Shown here: positions 7,420 to 14,444 of the stretch, piece after piece
Numbering within the stretch: the stretch's first letter is position 1
Layout: each line of letters begins with the position of its first letter
Assembly (NCBI RefSeq): GCF_000495475.1
Contig: NZ_ASGZ01000016.1
Location: forward strand, 1 to 33,732
Direction of reading: 5' to 3'
DNA from: Candidatus Halobonum tyrrellensis G22
Lineage (GTDB): Archaea > Halobacteriota > Halobacteria > Halobacteriales > Haloferacaceae
DNA: 33,732 nt
Translations under genes and position numbers: made by a program
The notes under the pieces: generated by a model
The model's database searches: none
Seen by the model: the letters and a program-made list of their open reading frames with translations, nothing else
What the model was told of the DNA's origin: nothing

Positions 7420-7941
7420 ATGCCTCAGTGTGAGATGTGCGGCGCGGAGAAGCCCTCGCTCACCACGACGAAGGTCGAAGGTGCGGAGTTGGAGCTGTGT
7501 GACGACTGCACGGACTTCGGTACCGAGGTGCGGACGGAGTCGGCGGAGTCGTCCACCTCGACGAAGTACTCCACCTCGTCTTCGTCGTCGTCCTCCTCGT
7601 CGTCTTCGTCCACCTCGTCGTCGTCGGGCGGCGGACAGCGACGCGACATGTTCGACGAGATGGACACGGTGGCGTCGGACTTCGACGAGCGGATCCGCGA
7701 CGCGCGCGAGTCCGCTGGGCTGACTCAAGAGGAACTCGCCGACCGACTCAACGAGAAGGCGAGCGTCATCCGAAAGCTCGAACGCGGCGACCACCTGCCG
7801 AGCGACCGAGTCCAGAAGAAACTCGAGAAGGCGTTGGGCATCTCGCTGGTCGAGGGCCAAGACGTCGAGGACTCCGAGTGGTCCTCCGAGTCGTCGGGGT
7901 CGATGACGCTCGGCGACGTCGTGAAGCGCAACGACAACTGA
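7420..7941 (+). CDS. archaeal multiprotein bridging factor aMBF1
   Basis: aMBF1 is the archaeal relative of eukaryotic MBF1, a zinc-ribbon/HTH protein associated with transcription and with the small ribosomal subunit. The 173-aa product has an N-terminal zinc ribbon (C4, C7, C27, C30), a long serine-rich linker at about 43-70 with a run of 12 consecutive Ser, and a Cro/CI-type helix-turn-helix at about 87-140 ([20 protein letters not shown], then [11 protein letters not shown]). The tail is acidic and Ser-rich. This is the usual domain order for the family, but the linker is longer and more uniform than I would expect. The linker DNA is a TCG/TCC trinucleotide tract that could vary in length by slippage. 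Confidence 0.92.
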   Translation: MPQCEMCGAEKPSLTTTKVEGAELELCDDCTDFGTEVRTESAESSTSTKYSTSSSSSSSSSSSSTSSSSGGGQRRDMFDEMDTVASDFDERIRDARESAGLTQEELADRLNEKASVIRKLERGDHLPSDRVQKKLEKALGISLVEGQDVEDSEWSSESSGSMTLGDVVKRNDN

Positions 7942-7993
7942 GTCCCCGCGGCGCAACCGCTACGCCTTTGGCTCCGAAGCGCGCTCTTCCCGT

Positions 7994-8638
7994 ATGTTCG
8001 TTCTCGTCAACCTGAAGGCGTACGACTGCGACCCGGTCGCCATCGCGGAGGCGGCCGCGGAGGTGGCCGACGCGTCCGGCGAGCGCATCGCCGTCGCGCC
8101 GCAGGCAGCCCGGCTGTCCGCCGTCGCCGACGCGGGCGTCGAGACGTGGGCCCAGCACGTCTCGCCGGTCGAACACGGCAGTCACACCGGGAGCACGCTC
8201 GCGGAGGCGGCCGCCGACGCGGGCGCGGTCGGGACGCTGTTGAACCACTCCGAGCGGCGCATCACGCTCGCGAACGCCGACGACGGTCTCGGGGCCGCCG
8301 ACCGCGCGGGTCTCGACACCGTCCTCTGTGCGAACAACCCGGCGCAGGCCGCCGCGGCGGCGGCGCTCGGTCCCGACGCCGTCGCGGTCGAACCGCCCGA
8401 ACTCATCGGCGGCGACGAGTCGGTGGCGTCGGCCGACCCCGCGGTCGTCGAGGAGTCGGTCGAGGCGGTGGCCGACGTCGACGACTCGGTCGAGGTGTTC
8501 TGTGGAGCGGGCGTCTCGACCGGCGCGGACGTGGCGGCCGCCGCCGACCTCGGCGCGACGGGCGTCCTCCTCGCGAGCGGCGTGGCGAAGGCCGACGAGC
8601 CCGAGTCGGTGCTGCGGGACCTCGTCTCCGAGATCTGA
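7994..8638 (+). CDS. tpiA: triosephosphate isomerase
   Basis: TpiA interconverts dihydroxyacetone phosphate and glyceraldehyde 3-phosphate in glycolysis and gluconeogenesis. The 214-aa product has the short archaeal form (about 215-225 aa against about 250 in bacteria). Seen: N6 and K8 in VNLKAY, catalytic H85 in NHSERR, catalytic E133 in [10 protein letters not shown], and the phosphate-binding GAGVSTG and LLASGVAKA loops. CCTTTGG, 26 nt before the ATG, is a weak TATA element. The gene follows aMBF1 by 52 nt in the same direction but probably has its own promoter. Confidence 0.95.
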   Translation: MFVLVNLKAYDCDPVAIAEAAAEVADASGERIAVAPQAARLSAVADAGVETWAQHVSPVEHGSHTGSTLAEAAADAGAVGTLLNHSERRITLANADDGLGAADRAGLDTVLCANNPAQAAAAAALGPDAVAVEPPELIGGDESVASADPAVVEESVEAVADVDDSVEVFCGAGVSTGADVAAAADLGATGVLLASGVAKADEPESVLRDLVSEI

Positions 8639-8653
8639 CCCCCGGCGGACGAG

Positions 8654-8659
8654 TTTATG
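8654..8659 (+). promoter_or_regulatory. TATA element of the UPF0173 gene
   Basis: TTTATG lies about 30 nt before the ATG at 8687. It contains an in-frame ATG at 8657, which would be the start of a longer product; a TATA element there makes the downstream start more likely. Confidence 0.55.
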
Positions 8660-8686
8660 TGGCCGTCGGCCGAACGGGCGTCCGCT

Positions 8687-9415
8687 ATGCCCATGGAACT
8701 CACGTGGCACGGTCACTCGACGTGGAGCGTCTCGGTCGGCGACACCGACCTGCTGATCGACCCGTTCTTCGACAACCCCAAGACGGATCTCTCGCCCGAC
8801 GACGTCGACGACCCCGACTACCTCCTGTTGACCCACGGGCACGCCGACCACATCGGCGACGCCGGCGAGTTCGACGCCACCGTGGTGTCGACGCCCGAGG
8901 TGGCGGCCTACGTGGACGCGGAGATGGGGCTGGGCGACGCTATCGGCGGCATGGGAATGAACATCGGCGGCACCGTCGAGTGCGGCGACGCCTACGTGAC
9001 GATGCACCGCGCCGACCACACCAACGGCGCCAACACCGACTACGAGTACGACCTCGGGATGCCGACGGGGTTCGTCATCGCCGACACGAAGCCCACGCAG
9101 GTGTCCGACGAGGAGTCGACCGCGTTCTACCACGCGGGCGACACCGGCCTGATGTCGGAGATGCGCGACGTGATCGGACCGTACCTCGAACCCGACGCCG
9201 CGGCGGTGCCCGCGGGCGACCACTTCACCATGGGTCCGTGGCAGGCGGCCATCGCGGTCGACTGGCTCGACGTCGACCACGCGTTCCCGATGCACTACGA
9301 CACGTTCCCGCCGATCGAGATCGACACCGACGAGTTCGTCCGGGAGGTCGAAGCGACCGGCAGCGACGCCGAGGTGCACGTCCTCGGCGGCGACGAGTCG
9401 TTCACGCTGGAGTAG
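8687..9415 (+). CDS. UPF0173 family metal-dependent hydrolase
   Basis: A 242-aa metallo-beta-lactamase-fold protein of the UPF0173 (UlaG-like) type, whose characterised relatives are di-metal hydrolases of phosphodiester or lactone bonds; its own substrate is unknown. Seen: N-terminal LTWHGHSTW, a first aspartate in [10 protein letters not shown], the metal motif THGHADH ending at residue 55, HRADHTNG near 105, FYHAGDTGL near 145, [16 protein letters not shown] near 175 and a final FPMHYDTFP histidine near 205. All expected metal ligands appear to be present. The protein is cytoplasmic, with no signal peptide. The start at 8687 gives MPMELTW, and 8693 is an equally possible ATG. The OsmC-like gene follows 149 nt downstream with its own promoter. 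Confidence 0.88.
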   Translation: MPMELTWHGHSTWSVSVGDTDLLIDPFFDNPKTDLSPDDVDDPDYLLLTHGHADHIGDAGEFDATVVSTPEVAAYVDAEMGLGDAIGGMGMNIGGTVECGDAYVTMHRADHTNGANTDYEYDLGMPTGFVIADTKPTQVSDEESTAFYHAGDTGLMSEMRDVIGPYLEPDAAAVPAGDHFTMGPWQAAIAVDWLDVDHAFPMHYDTFPPIEIDTDEFVREVEATGSDAEVHVLGGDESFTLE

Positions 9416-9527
9416 TCGGGAGACCCGACGCGGCCCGGTCGCCCGCCGCGACCCGCCGCGCTCGGAGGCGGCCAGTCCCCCCTCGCCGTCCGCCCGTCGT
9501 TCGGCACCGCGGATGCCGAGGCAACAA

Positions 9528-9535
9528 GGTTTACG
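9528..9535 (+). promoter_or_regulatory. TATA element of the OsmC-like gene
   Basis: GGTTTACG is centred about 32 nt before the ATG at 9565, which would give a leader of only a few nucleotides. Confidence 0.5.
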
Positions 9536-9564
9536 CCGCGAGCGGCACACGGATCGACTGCATT

Positions 9565-9963
9565 ATGAGCGACATCGAGACGTCCACCGTCAGCGAGGAA
9601 GGCTACGCGAGCACCAGCCAGGCCGGCGACTTCGAACTCACGATCGACGCGACGAACGAGGAGGGACCGACCCCCCAGCAGGTCCTCGTCGCGGACTACG
9701 CCGCCTGCTATCTGCCCGCGTTCCGCGTCGGCGCCCAACAGCGCGACCACGACGACCTCGGCAAGGTCCAGATCGACGCCGACGCCGACATGAACGACGA
9801 CGACGACCTGACGGCGATCCGGTTCGACATCCACGTCGAGGAGGACGTCGACGACGACACCCTCGACGAGATCGTCGACCGCGCGAACGGCATCTGTCAC
9901 GTCCACGACGCGCTCAAGGAGTCGCTCCACGCCGACGTCACCGCCCACGGCGACGCGTTCTGA
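9565..9963 (+). CDS. OsmC/Ohr family protein
   Basis: OsmC/Ohr proteins are thiol-dependent peroxidases acting on organic hydroperoxides through two conserved cysteines. The 132-aa product has both: C48 in DYAACYLPAF at the start of the central helix and C111 in NGICHVHDAL. A highly acidic strand region at 74-102 is a halophilic adaptation. The length is typical. It is a single-gene unit facing a convergent membrane-protein gene. Peroxidase function is inferred from the two cysteines; the reducing partner is not evident nearby. Confidence 0.88.
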   Translation: MSDIETSTVSEEGYASTSQAGDFELTIDATNEEGPTPQQVLVADYAACYLPAFRVGAQQRDHDDLGKVQIDADADMNDDDDLTAIRFDIHVEEDVDDDTLDEIVDRANGICHVHDALKESLHADVTAHGDAF

Positions 9964-10098
9964 GCCGGGCACCGCCCGTCCTCCGAGCGTGCCTCGGACC
10001 CGACGCGCCGCCGACCGCGCGTCCGTTCTCCAGTTTTCGAACGCTTCCGTCGGTCTCGCCGCGTCCGCTCGGACAGCGCGCCGACCGCGGCGAGCAGT

Positions 10099-10395
10099 CT
10101 ACTCCGACTCCGCGTCCTCGCCGCCGGGGAGGACCGCCTCGACCCGCGACCAGTACTGCCACAGCAGCGCCGCCGCGACGCCCGTCGTGATCGACCCGGC
10201 GGCGTGGCCGGCCTCGAACCCGGTCCCCCCGTAGTAGACGGGGACGACGAACCCCGCGACGGCCGACCCGACGAACGCCGCGAGGAACGCCAGCGCACCG
10301 AAGACGCAGAGGCGGAGGCTCCGCTCGTACGCCGTCGGTCCCCCCGCGTCGTCCCGGTCGTCGTTCAGAACGTCCCGGACGATCCGCTCGTTCAC
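10099..10395 (-). CDS. small two-span membrane protein, unknown function
   Basis: A 98-aa protein starting at GTG (10395), chosen because GGGAGGG lies directly upstream and because the longer reading adds an Arg-rich N-terminus unlike haloarchaeal proteins. Seen: a polar N-terminus (VNERIVRDVLNDDRDD), membrane segment 1 at about 28-50 (VFGALAFLAAFVGSAVAGFVV), a short Gly-rich turn, membrane segment 2 at about 62-80 (GSITTGVAAALLWQYW) and an acidic tail. A TATA-like CTATTTATCG on the minus strand at 10471-10480 would give a leader of roughly 50-60 nt with a real Shine-Dalgarno site, unlike the leaderless neighbours. No family recognised. Confidence 0.6.
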   Translation of the reverse strand: MNERIVRDVLNDDRDDAGGPTAYERSLRLCVFGALAFLAAFVGSAVAGFVVPVYYGGTGFEAGHAAGSITTGVAAALLWQYWSRVEAVLPGGEDAESE

Positions 10396-10470
10396 CGCCC
10401 TCCCCCCCTCGACCCCGCCGCGCTCCCCGGCGACCGTGTGTACGACATCTATCGGTCGCTGGTATCGACC

Positions 10471-10480
10471 CGATAAATAG
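10471..10480 (-). promoter_or_regulatory. TATA element of the small membrane protein gene
   Basis: CTATTTATCG on the minus strand is an AT-rich island in GC-rich DNA, 75-85 nt before the GTG at 10395. The resulting transcript would have a leader containing the GGGAGGG site. Confidence 0.45.
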
Positions 10481-10616
10481 CCTCCCCCGCAGTTACAGGC
10501 GCTGATACCGGCGCGCCCCCGCCGGGGCTGCGAGCGGCGCCGGCGGGCGTAGCGCGGGAGCCCGACGGGCACGAACGAGTGGACGAACGCGAACGGACGA
10601 GTCGGCGGCTCGCCGC

Positions 10617-10763
10617 TCACTCCGCGCCGCGGTAGCGGCGGTACGTCATCGCGCGGCCGTCGATGATCACCACGTCGCCCCCCTCGGGGTCCGGGTCGGC
10701 GTCGACGGCGTTCCCGTCGGGCTGTTCGTCGCGGAAGACGTACGGCGTGTCGCTCTCTTCCAT
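10617..10763 (-). CDS. conserved haloarchaeal microprotein, unknown function
   Basis: A 48-aa ORF beginning MEESDTPYVFRDEQPDGNAV and ending IIDGRAMTYRRYRGAE. It is soluble and strongly acidic in the first two thirds, with a basic Arg/Tyr-rich end. I recall similar short proteins from other haloarchaea, but no function. Support: a TATA element (TTTATTA, plus strand 10787-10793) is centred exactly 27 nt before the ATG, so it would be leaderless; the composition is acidic like a real haloarchaeal protein; and codon third positions are G/C. The gene stands alone between two other minus-strand genes. Confidence 0.65.
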   Translation of the reverse strand: MEESDTPYVFRDEQPDGNAVDADPDPEGGDVVIIDGRAMTYRRYRGAE

Positions 10764-10786
10764 GGGAGGATGTAACACGGTGTCGG

Positions 10787-10793
10787 TAATAAA
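10787..10793 (-). promoter_or_regulatory. TATA element of the microprotein gene
   Basis: TTTATTA on the minus strand is centred 27 nt before the ATG at 10763. Confidence 0.6.
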
Positions 10794-10875
10794 CGTTTGT
10801 CAGACACCGCCCGGCCGGTGACCGGGGCGTCGAGTCGGCGCGGGTCGCCCGGAGGAACGGTCGTACGGCCGCGCG

Positions 10876-11670
10876 TCAGTCGGACCCCGTCTCGGCCGCG
10901 AGCACCCGGTCGATGTCGGCCACCGACTCCAGCACGTAGTCGGGGTCGGCGTCGCTCGCCTCCAGGTCCGCCCGGGAGGTGACCCCGGTGAGCACGAGCA
11001 CGGTCGTCATCCCGGCGGACGCGCCGAGCGCGAGGTCGGTGTCGAGGCGGTCGCCGACGACGAGACAGTCCGCGGCGGGCGCGTCCAGTCGCTCCGACAC
11101 CAGGTCGCGCGTCTCCGCCGAGGGCTTGCCGAGGACGGCGTCGGGGTCGCGCTCCGCGACGCCCGCGACGGCGTTGACGATGGCGCCCGACCCGGGGACG
11201 GCGCGCTCCTCGGTCGGGATGGTCAGGTCCGGGTCGGTGCCGACGAACGGCGTGTCGGGTCCCAGCGCCCACATCGCCGCACACAGGTCGTCGTAGTCGA
11301 ACGTCCGGTCGATGGAGACGACGACCGCGTCGGCGTCGTCGCCGTCAGCGACGACCGACAGTCCCGCCTCGTCCAACTGGTCGAGCAGTCCCGCCTCGCC
11401 CACGACGAATAGGTCGTCGGTCGGGTGGTGCTCCCGGAGGTACGACGCCGTCGCGGTTCCGGAGGTGATCACCTCCGCGGTGTCGGCGTCGACGCCGGCG
11501 GCCGTCAGGTGTTCGGCGTAGCCCGCCGGCGCCCGCGTCGGGTTGTTCGTACAGAAGCAGACGGCGAGACCCGCCTCCCGGAGGCGCGCGACGGCCTCCG
11601 GCGCGCCCGGGATCGGCTCCCCGCCCCGCATCACGGTCCCGTCGACGTCGAGTACGGCGCCGCGTAACAC
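10876..11670 (-). CDS. NagD-like HAD-IIA family phosphatase
   Basis: A 264-aa hydrolase of the HAD-IIA (NagD / p-nitrophenyl phosphatase-like) subfamily, which dephosphorylates small phosphometabolites. Seen: motif I DVDGT with nucleophile D8 and acid D10, motif II TNN at 41-43, the inserted C2 cap (about 85-175), GKP lysine at 181-183 (motif III) and GDRLDTD at 206-212 (motif IV). The start is a GTG at 11670; a weak TTCAACA element lies about 27 nt upstream. No neighbouring gene suggests the substrate. Confidence 0.88.
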   Translation of the reverse strand: MLRGAVLDVDGTVMRGGEPIPGAPEAVARLREAGLAVCFCTNNPTRAPAGYAEHLTAAGVDADTAEVITSGTATASYLREHHPTDDLFVVGEAGLLDQLDEAGLSVVADGDDADAVVVSIDRTFDYDDLCAAMWALGPDTPFVGTDPDLTIPTEERAVPGSGAIVNAVAGVAERDPDAVLGKPSAETRDLVSERLDAPAADCLVVGDRLDTDLALGASAGMTTVLVLTGVTSRADLEASDADPDYVLESVADIDRVLAAETGSD

Positions 11671-11790
11671 GGGCGCCCGTTCGCGCGGGCGGGTGTTGAA
11701 TCACCCGGCGACTCCGGCGAACGCGCGCCCGAGGGCGGTCGGCGCGTGGGGAGCACCGACCGACCCACACATTCATGAACGATGGTAACA

Positions 11791-11796
11791 TTTAAC
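11791..11796 (+). promoter_or_regulatory. TATA element of a small membrane protein gene
   Basis: TTTAAC is centred 27-28 nt before the ATG at 11821. This excludes the in-frame ATG at 11782, which would start upstream of the promoter. Confidence 0.6.
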
Positions 11797-11820
11797 ACCT
11801 TCTCCCACGTACTATCAGCC

Positions 11821-12075
11821 ATGCATCAACAGTCGAACGCCCCCACCCCCGGGCGCGTGGGCCACGCGGTCTGCGGGTTGGCGGGACTGGTCGTCGCCGC
11901 GGCCGCGCTCGTGGTCGGCTGGTCGGTCGTCCTCGCCGCGACGGCGTGGGTACCGTTCCTGTCGACCACCGCGCTGGTCGCCGTCACGGCGGTCGTGTGG
12001 GCGGTCGCCTGGCTCGCGTTCGAGTCGGCGCTGCTGCTCTCGCGGCGGCCGCGGGCCGGGAGTTCGAACCGGTAG
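11821..12075 (+). CDS. small two-span membrane protein, unknown function
   Basis: An 84-aa protein: a short polar N-terminus, two hydrophobic segments (about 16-36, GLAGLVVAAAALVVGWSVVL, and about 43-65, TTALVAVTAVVWAVAWLAF) and a basic tail (RRPRAGSSNR), suggesting a helical hairpin with the tail inside. Leaderless start chosen from the TATA element. No family is recognised and the neighbours are unrelated; the GTP cyclohydrolase gene follows after 96 nt. Confidence 0.65.
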   Translation: MHQQSNAPTPGRVGHAVCGLAGLVVAAAALVVGWSVVLAATAWVPFLSTTALVAVTAVVWAVAWLAFESALLLSRRPRAGSSNR

Positions 12076-12171
12076 CCGCGGCGGTCCGGGCGGCGCGACC
12101 GTTTCGGCCGCCCGCGTCTCGAAACCGGGAACGGTAACGCGTATGTGTGGCCGGTCCGACCCTCGGGTATC

Positions 12172-12924
12172 GTGACGGCTACGCAGCTGACGTTGATGCA
12201 GATCGACAACTACGGTCCGTGGACGGTGACGCCCGAACCGCGGCGGGAGATGGACCTCCAGACGATGCAGTCGCGGCTGTTCGCCGACCTCGCGCAGTTC
12301 GTGGGGGCGCGCGGCGGCTACGTCTTCTTCACGCGCTTCGACAACATGGTCGCGGTCACGAACGGTCTCGACCGCACGGACCACGAACTGCTCCAGGAGT
12401 CGGTGGGGAACCGCTACCCGGTGACGGTCAGCCTCGGCGTCGGCGTCGACGAGGTGCCCGCGGAGGCGTTAGAGACCGCGACCGGACTGGTCCAGAACGC
12501 CGGCAGCGCGCAGTCGTCCGACCGGAGCGAGGCGTTCGCCGGGTCGTTCCACGACGACGCGGCCGACGACGACGTCCACGTCGCCCACTTCGACGTGAAC
12601 GACGCGACCGGGAAGTACACCGACCGCCTCAACGAGTTCGACACGTTCATCAACATCGAACAGGGGTACGCGAGCCTGATGCGCTACATGCGCGAGGCGC
12701 ACGGCGGGCTGTCGTTCTTCGTCGGCGGCGACAACGTCATCGCCACCTGCCCCGACCTCTCGGCGGAGGAGTACCGCGGCGCCGTCGACCACGTGGCCGA
12801 CGAGGCCGAGGTGCAGTTGAAGGTCGGCGTCGGGAGCGGTCCGACGGCCCACGAGGCCGGGATCCGCGCGAAACACGCCCTCGAGGACTGCCGGTACGAG
12901 GGGACGCTCGTCGAGTTCGCCTGA
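12172..12924 (+). CDS. arfA: GTP cyclohydrolase III (archaeal)
   Basis: This enzyme hydrolyses GTP to a formylaminopyrimidine nucleotide (FAPy), the archaeal entry to riboflavin and F420 biosynthesis, in place of bacterial RibA. The 250-aa product starts VTATQLTLMQIDNYGPWTVT, the family N-terminus, and contains YVFFTRFDNMVAVTNG near 45-60, SLGVGVDEVPAEA near 85 and a second copy of the fold with LSFFVGGDNVIATCP near 180 and KVGVGSGPTAHEAG near 220. The two halves resemble GGDEF/palm-like modules, as known for this family. The start is a GTG at 12172; the in-frame ATG at 12145 adds nine residues not seen in the family. Confidence 0.9.
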   Translation: MTATQLTLMQIDNYGPWTVTPEPRREMDLQTMQSRLFADLAQFVGARGGYVFFTRFDNMVAVTNGLDRTDHELLQESVGNRYPVTVSLGVGVDEVPAEALETATGLVQNAGSAQSSDRSEAFAGSFHDDAADDDVHVAHFDVNDATGKYTDRLNEFDTFINIEQGYASLMRYMREAHGGLSFFVGGDNVIATCPDLSAEEYRGAVDHVADEAEVQLKVGVGSGPTAHEAGIRAKHALEDCRYEGTLVEFA

Positions 12925-12975
12925 CCCCGACGCGGAACCGCTCGGTCCTCCGGAAACGATTCGGACGCCGTCGAG

Positions 12976-13389
12976 TTACTCGGGACTCGGCGCCTCGATC
13001 TGCGAGACGTACGCGGTCAGGTCGGTCGTGGTGACGATCCCGATGACGACGCCGTCGTCGTCGACGACCGGGAGGTGGTGGAAGCCGTGCGCCACCATCG
13101 AGTCGGCCGCGTCGCGGATCGACTCCCGGGCGGTCGTGGTCACCACGTCGGTGGACATGTACGACGAGACGGGCGTCTCGTCCTTCGGCCTCCGCTCGGC
13201 GACGATCCGGACGAAGTCGGTCGTCGTGAGCAACCCCTCCAGCCGGCCGTCGTCGTCGACGACGACGACCGAACCGATACCCCGGTCGAGCATGTCGGTG
13301 GCGGCCTCCTCGACGAGTGTGTCGGGAGCGACGGTGTACAGCGACGATGACATGAGTCGGCCGACGAAGAGGTCGTCGATATCGTCCAT
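12976..13389 (-). CDS. CBS domain pair protein
   Basis: A 137-aa protein made of two CBS domains (about 8-60 and 74-130) with nothing attached. Such stand-alone Bateman modules bind adenosyl ligands (AMP, ATP, SAM) and act as energy or ligand sensors on partner proteins. Seen: VGRLMSSSLYTVAPDTLVEEAA, GIGSVVVVDDDGRLEGLLTTTD, then VSSYMSTDVVTTTARESI and HHLPVVDDDGVVIGIVTTTDL, the usual V-V-D-D-x-G...G-I-V-T-x-x-D pattern in both copies. The leaderless start is supported by CGTTTATCC on the minus strand. The partner is unknown. Confidence 0.9.
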   Translation of the reverse strand: MDDIDDLFVGRLMSSSLYTVAPDTLVEEAATDMLDRGIGSVVVVDDDGRLEGLLTTTDFVRIVAERRPKDETPVSSYMSTDVVTTTARESIRDAADSMVAHGFHHLPVVDDDGVVIGIVTTTDLTAYVSQIEAPSPE

Positions 13390-13411
13390 ACGTACTGCTC
13401 AAACGGGAGGC

Positions 13412-13420
13412 GGATAAACG
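13412..13420 (-). promoter_or_regulatory. TATA element of the CBS gene
   Basis: CGTTTATCC on the minus strand, centred 26-27 nt before the ATG at 13389. Confidence 0.6.
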
Positions 13421-13923
13421 CGCCGGAGACCCACGACGCGGCGCGCGGCGACGACAGCCGAACCCGGGGTCGGGACGGGAGAGTGGCCGGCGTCGTCCCT
13501 CGGCGCGTCGCCGCGCGACGGGTCACCACGAGTCGAACCCGACGCGGCTCGCGCTCTTCGAGGTCGGACACAACGGGACGAGAACGCGCCTCCGGAGGGG
13601 TCGTTGCCACACGACCGCTCGGTGGCGAGCGACCGGCACGAACGGTGCCGACCCCCTCCGAGGCGGTGGCGGAGGACGGAACGGGGTATGGGGGATAGAG
13701 CCCGCGAACGGGCGATCCGTTCCGCCACGGTACTCGATAGCACGCCGAGACTGATAAGCGGATGTGACTGCGTCGTTCCCCGTGCTCCCCGGTCCGCGAC
13801 TGGGCAGTGGTGGGCGACCTGTTCTCTCAGGGGAGGACGGACGGTGGAGCGTGAGGAACCACCAGGTATCGAGGAAGTCACGCGTCGAACGGAGTAGTGA
13901 CTTCAGGCGAGTAGAAGTCGGAG
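13421..13923. other. 500-nt region without a convincing gene
   Basis: Open frames on both strands are Arg/Ser/Pro rich and lack the acidic composition of real proteins here, so they are treated as noncoding. A TATA-like CCGCTTATCAG lies on the minus strand near 13751-13761. A short hairpin GGCAC/GTGCC occurs at 13635-13649. Another, GACTTC/GAAGTC, lies at about 13909-13929; it overlaps the last few bases of the tRNA gene. A small RNA is possible between 13690 and 13900, where GC is lower, but I recognise no known RNA family. Confidence 0.4.
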
Positions 13924-14101
13924 TGGGGTCGGAGGGATTTGAACCCCCGATCGACTGATATCTCCGGTTCGCGCCTCGGTCCTCCAGAGGGTCGTCGTCG
14001 CGGCCGATGATCAGTCGGACGCTCGGTATATCAGTCTGGAGTTCGTCACCGGGCGGTCAGCCTCTGGAGTCAGTCGCCATGCCGGGCTTGGCCACGACCC
14101 C
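13924..14101 (-). tRNA. tRNA-Trp (CCA anticodon) with intron
   Basis: On the minus strand the 5' exon (14101-14064) begins GGGGTCG, has D-stem GCCA/TGGC, anticodon stem ACTGA and loop CTCCAG with anticodon CCA. The 3' exon (13959-13924) supplies A38, stem TCAGT, a 5-nt variable loop, T-arm GGGGG-TTCAAAT-CCCTC, acceptor CGACCCC and discriminator A. Acceptor, D, anticodon and T stems all pair (one G-U in the T stem). CCA is not encoded. The mature tRNA is 74 nt. The intron lies after position 37 as in other haloarchaeal tRNA-Trp genes. CTCCAGAGG at the 5' splice region pairs perfectly with CCTCTGGAG near the 3' end of the intron, consistent with a bulge-helix-bulge precursor. Confidence 0.93.
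13960..14063 (-). ncRNA. tRNA-Trp intron with box C/D-like guide RNA elements
   Basis: The intron is about 104 nt; the exact ends depend on the bulge-helix-bulge register. On the minus strand it holds a C-box-like GTGACGA (plus 14043-14049) and two CTGA D-type boxes (plus 14031-14034 and 14011-14014). In Haloferax volcanii a tRNA-Trp intron of nearly this length is a box C/D RNA guiding 2'-O-methylation of C34 and U39 of its own precursor; the same role is inferred here from position, length and boxes. Confidence 0.75.
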
Positions 14102-14125
14102 GTGCCTTCCGCTTGCCCGGAGTCG

Positions 14126-14134
14126 CGTAAAGGG
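14126..14134 (-). promoter_or_regulatory. TATA element of tRNA-Trp
   Basis: CCCTTTACG on the minus strand, centred about 28 nt before the 5' end of the tRNA at 14101. Confidence 0.6.
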
Positions 14135-14154
14135 ATTTCGCTTCGCGCTCGGTC

Positions 14155-14382
14155 TCACTCCGCCCGGTCGGTGTCGCTCCAGCCGCAGTCTTGACACTTG
14201 TAGCCGGTGACGAACTCGGTGACCGAGGGCATGTACCCGACGGATATCACGTCGCCGCCACAGTCGGGACAGTCGCGGTCGGTGTCCTCGATGTCCTCCG
14301 CCTCCATCACCGACTCGTCTTCGATCAGTTCCGCGAGCGACTCCGGGGTGACCATCCGCCCCTCCACGACGCGGTTCGACAT
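14155..14382 (-). CDS. small zinc-ribbon protein, DUF5795-like
   Basis: A 75-aa soluble protein. The N-terminal half (SNRVVEGRMVTPESLAELIEDE) looks helical and acidic; the C-terminal half has a four-cysteine zinc ribbon, CPDC at 38-41 and CQDC at 63-66, separated by GGDVISVGYMPSVTEF. I associate this pattern with haloarchaeal DUF5795, of unknown function, and recall it next to DUF5794, as here. It has its own TATA element (GACTTTAACC on the minus strand, plus 14405-14414) 27 nt before the ATG. Zinc binding is inferred; transcription- or RNA-related roles are only a guess. Confidence 0.75.
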   Translation of the reverse strand: MSNRVVEGRMVTPESLAELIEDESVMEAEDIEDTDRDCPDCGGDVISVGYMPSVTEFVTGYKCQDCGWSDTDRAE

Positions 14383-14404
14383 GGGCGGGCGTCCGAGCGG
14401 TAGC

Positions 14405-14414
14405 GGTTAAAGTC
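14405..14414 (-). promoter_or_regulatory. TATA element of the DUF5795-like gene
   Basis: GACTTTAACC on the minus strand, centred 27 nt before the ATG at 14382. Confidence 0.6.
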
Positions 14415-14444
14415 CCCCGGTCGCGCGGCGGCGGCGGTGGCCCC

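Noticed and set aside
7272-7440. Plus-strand GTG ORF of 56 codons running into aMBF1, after a TATA-like GAGTATATCC
   Set aside because: The product is Arg-rich with no acidic bias, overlaps the start of aMBF1 and lacks an RBS; better explained as noncoding.
8146-9963. Long plus-frame reading through tpiA and the UPF0173 gene into the OsmC-like gene
   Set aside because: Only the final part from 9565 has acidic, family-like sequence; the rest is an Arg-rich shadow.
13399-13881. 160-codon minus-strand frame next to the CBS gene
   Set aside because: Ser/Arg/Pro-rich and non-acidic, and its start is not placed after a TATA element.
13604-13897. 97-codon plus-strand frame before tRNA-Trp
   Set aside because: The product is Arg-rich with no recognisable pattern, and no promoter lies at the right distance.
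13690-13920. Possible RNase P RNA, because of a GAGGAAGTCA stretch
   Set aside because: The conserved GAGGAAAGTCC and partner elements of archaeal RNase P RNA are not present, so I do not call it.
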